The notes under the pieces were generated by a model. The model was given only the letters and a program-made list of their open reading frames with translations, searched no databases and was not told the DNA's origin. The position numbers and the translations under genes were made by a program. 9,120 nucleotides of DNA from Methanomicrobiales archaeon (lineage in GTDB: Archaea; Halobacteriota; Methanomicrobia; Methanomicrobiales; JACTUA01). The stretch covers positions 1 through 9,120 of the forward strand of contig JAJRCO010000156.1 of assembly GCA_028678905.1 (NCBI GenBank), read 5' to 3'. Every line of letters begins with the position of its first letter. Position 1 is the stretch's first letter. Of this stretch, positions 7,389 to 9,120 are shown piece after piece.

Positions 7389-8560
7389 GTGCCCGGGCAT
7401 CGACAAAGATATGGGGCCTTTCCCTCGCCCATTTCGTGACCGATCTGTACTCTCCGGTGCTGACTGCAATCCTTCCGCTGCTGGTGCTGAATTTCGGTTA
7501 TACCTATCTTCTGGCCGGGCTTCTGGTAACCGCATATAATCTCACATCTTCCATGGCCCAGCCTCTGATCGGATGGTTATTCGACAAGCGGGGCAGGGGG
7601 ATACATGTCAGCGTAAGTCTGCTCATCAGCGCTTTCTTTATCTCCCTGATCGGGCTTACCTCCGTTTATCCGCTCATTCTGCTATTTGCAATCCTTGCCG
7701 CTCTCGGACACGCCTCATTCCATCCTTCCGGTCTTGCACAGGTGGGGGCAGAATGCACTGACTGTAACCGGGGGCGGCTGATGTCCTATTTTGTCATCGG
7801 GGGAAATTTCGGCTACGCGATCGGCCCCCTGCTGGCCGGGATGGCGATCGGATGGCTGGGATTTGGCGGACTGGCTCTGTTTTTCCTGCCGGGTTTCATC
7901 ATGGCACTCCTGGCCAGACGAATCATTCCTTCTATGGAGAACCCACCGGCACCGCCGTCAGGAGAAAGAGCAGCAGGATCCGGGGTGATTCCCGTGACCA
8001 TCCTGGTTCTGGGAGCGGCGCTCCGTGCCTGGGCTATCTTTGCCTCCATCGCCTACATCCCACCGCTTCTCATCCAGCGGGGTCTCGATCTTGTGCTGGC
8101 TACCGGGCTCGTCACCGCGATGCTCCTCGCCGGAGTGGCAGGACAGGTTGCCGGCGGAGTACTCTCCGACCGGTACGGAAGAAAGGAATACAGCATTCTG
8201 GGCATGGCCATGGCCATCCCCTTCTTTCTCCTCTTCATCTCCACCACCGGGCTGCTCTCCTATCTCGCGCTGCTGCTGTTTGGGATGACGCTATGGTCCA
8301 CTTTCGCCGTTACCGTTGCGATCGCCCAGGAGATGATGCCCCGAAATATCGGTCTCGCCTCCGGACTCGTGCTGGGTCTTGCGGTGGGGGGTGGAGGAAT
8401 CGGAGTGGCGGTCACCGGGGCGCTGGCAGATGCCACCTCGCTTTCCAGTGCTCTTGTCCTGCTCCCGGTCCCTATCCTTGCGGCCATCGGATGTTTTTTG
8501 ATTCTCCCATATCCCTGGCGAACAATCGGAAGAAAGAGAATGCGATCTGCCGGGAAGTAA
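7370..8560 (+). CDS. MFS transporter of the Fsr (fosmidomycin-resistance-like) family
   Basis: A 396-residue integral membrane protein with about 12 hydrophobic segments in two halves, joined by a proline- and charge-rich loop (about 187-205). Motif A-like turns occur at GWLFDKRGRG (68-77) and GGVLSDRYGRKE (262-273), as expected for loops 2-3 and 8-9 of the major facilitator superfamily. FHPSGLAQVG (117-126), GGNFGYAIGPLLAG (144-157) and AQEMMPRNIGLASG (319-332) resemble E. coli Fsr, an efflux carrier. Archaea make isoprenoids by the mevalonate route, so fosmidomycin itself is an unlikely substrate; the real one is unknown. GTG 7370 has GAGGT at 7356-7360 and overlaps the methyltransferase by 19 bases. 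TTG 7385 is an alternative start, giving a 4-base overlap. The stop is 3 bases from that of the convergent pseudogene. Confidence 0.85.
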   Translation: MHQETLSARASTKIWGLSLAHFVTDLYSPVLTAILPLLVLNFGYTYLLAGLLVTAYNLTSSMAQPLIGWLFDKRGRGIHVSVSLLISAFFISLIGLTSVYPLILLFAILAALGHASFHPSGLAQVGAECTDCNRGRLMSYFVIGGNFGYAIGPLLAGMAIGWLGFGGLALFFLPGFIMALLARRIIPSMENPPAPPSGERAAGSGVIPVTILVLGAALRAWAIFASIAYIPPLLIQRGLDLVLATGLVTAMLLAGVAGQVAGGVLSDRYGRKEYSILGMAMAIPFFLLFISTTGLLSYLALLLFGMTLWSTFAVTVAIAQEMMPRNIGLASGLVLGLAVGGGGIGVAVTGALADATSLSSALVLLPVPILAAIGCFLILPYPWRTIGRKRMRSAGK

Positions 8561-8563
8561 AGT

Positions 8564-8986
8564 TCAGAACCTGACCCGGGGTATCTTTGATTCCTTCACG
8601 TTGTCCTGCATCGTCAGAACCAGGCCTCTGTGAACTACCCGGAAGATGACCAGCAAAGGGTCATGTTCGTCTATTACCAACAACTGTAAAAGAGTCTCTT
8701 GGTGAGCAGGCGCCTGCGCGGGAGAGATCCTGCACAAATTCCACATTGCCGGATACCGCAGCATCTATCCCGCTCTTCCCTGGGTGCGTGGAAGTAGATC
8801 TCGACCTTTGGGTTGCCTTTCGGCTGACGATACAGATTTTTCAACGCTCCGGTGTGGAAATAGAACCCGTCTTGGGCAGCAAACCACATGAAATACCCCG
8901 TAACGGGGTTGATCCCCTTCCACGATCGCCAACGCATTGGAAGGGTGATCATCGGCAAAATTGATGCATTCATAAAAGGTGGCCAT
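8564..8986 (-). pseudogene. Frame-broken PNPOx-fold (pyridoxamine 5'-phosphate oxidase-like) gene
   Basis: Recognisable pieces of one small flavin-binding split-barrel protein appear in order in three minus-strand frames. MATFYECINF to VEGDQPR runs from 8986 to about 8905. FMWFAAQDGFYFHTG and PKGNPKVEIYFHAP run from about 8893 to 8780. VSGNVEFVQDL lies near 8756-8720, and LLTKRLFY near 8710-8685. DPLLVIFRVVH and MQDNVKESKIPRVRF run from about 8665 to the TGA at 8564-8566. This implies at least four frame changes; the starting frame also has a TAG at 8765-8767. The total length of 423 bases is exactly 141 codons, about full length for the family, and first and last pieces share a frame, so the small indels cancel. 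GAGG at 8994-8997, seven bases before ATG 8986, is a good ribosome binding site. Intact relatives bind FMN or F420; true pyridoxamine-phosphate oxidase activity should not be assumed. Sequencing errors are an alternative to real decay. Confidence 0.8.
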
Positions 8987-9120
8987 TACAATTCCTCGGT
9001 GAATTGAAGAGAAAAGAATGTTATTCGGGAGAAGATGGCTATGCTGAAAAAAGAAGGGATTTCGGTTTCCTACAATAATACATAATTTAGAAGAAATATA
9101 AAAAAATGGCGATTAATAAT
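8987..9120. promoter_or_regulatory. AT-rich upstream region with TATA-like boxes
   Basis: This stretch to the right edge is strikingly AT-rich compared with the genes. The minus strand has a TTTATATTT-like box at about 9096-9104, which could start transcription near 9073 and lead into the frame-broken PNPOx gene. The same stretch read on the plus strand (AAATATAAAAA, about 9094-9104) could serve a gene starting beyond the window. I see no RNA gene, hairpin terminator or repeat here. A plus-strand ATG at 9106 is too close to the edge to judge. Confidence 0.3.

Noticed and set aside
7852..8574. Plus-strand 240-codon open frame inside the transporter
   Set aside because: It is a shifted frame of the MFS gene. 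Its product is rich in Arg, Gly, His and Ser with no membrane segments, while the transporter frame keeps all family motifs.
8896..8908. CCCCGTAACGGGG inverted repeat as a terminator or operator
   Set aside because: It lies inside the coding remains of the PNPOx-like gene and has no following oligo-T tract. It is more relevant as a possible indel hotspot.
8564..8986. Treating the three minus-strand frames as separate small genes
   Set aside because: The pieces are consecutive parts of one protein family in order, so a single frame-broken gene explains them better.
1..9120. Mobile elements, CRISPR arrays, tRNA or rRNA genes, defence systems
   Set aside because: No transposase or integrase motifs, no regularly spaced repeats, no cloverleaf-like sequence and no effector-like domains were seen on either strand.

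Overview
The window reads as a chromosomal core-metabolism segment of a methanogenic archaeon, probably of the Methanomicrobiales. This is judged from the gene set and sequence style, with no database search. The archaeal markers are a MfnA-type decarboxylase (methanofuran synthesis), an archaeal-type Dph2 with three spaced cysteines, an archaeal-type hypoxanthine phosphoribosyltransferase, a METTL5-like methyltransferase, TATA-like boxes and several GTG/TTG starts with GGTG-type ribosome binding sites. Coding DNA is moderately GC-rich and the few intergenic stretches are AT-rich.

Layout: (1) 3-173, the 3' end of an unrecognised plus-strand gene. (2) 253-1836, minus strand, serA, a long-form D-3-phosphoglycerate dehydrogenase. 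(3) 1837-1920, a compact divergent promoter region with one TATA-like box that could serve both directions. (4) 1921-8560, six plus-strand genes that all overlap their neighbours: ppsA, mfnA, hpt, dph2, a METTL5-like rRNA methyltransferase and an Fsr-like MFS transporter. (5) 8564-8986, minus strand, a full-length but frame-broken PNPOx-fold (pyridoxamine-phosphate-oxidase-like) gene convergent with the transporter. (6) 8987-9120, AT-rich, with only promoter-like sequence.

How the genes fit: PpsA makes phosphoenolpyruvate from pyruvate, the entry to gluconeogenesis, and SerA draws 3-phosphoglycerate from the same route into serine. MfnA decarboxylates tyrosine to tyramine for methanofuran. 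Hpt salvages purines with PRPP. Dph2 and the METTL5-like enzyme modify the translation machinery (EF2 diphthamide and, by analogy, small-subunit rRNA m6A near the decoding centre). The transporter substrate is unknown.

I see no CRISPR array, RNA gene, insertion sequence, prophage or defence system. The points most worth following are the dph2/METTL5-like pairing, the six-gene overlapping cluster, the compact bidirectional (possibly leaderless) promoter, an Fsr-family transporter in an archaeal operon, and the frame-broken PNPOx gene.
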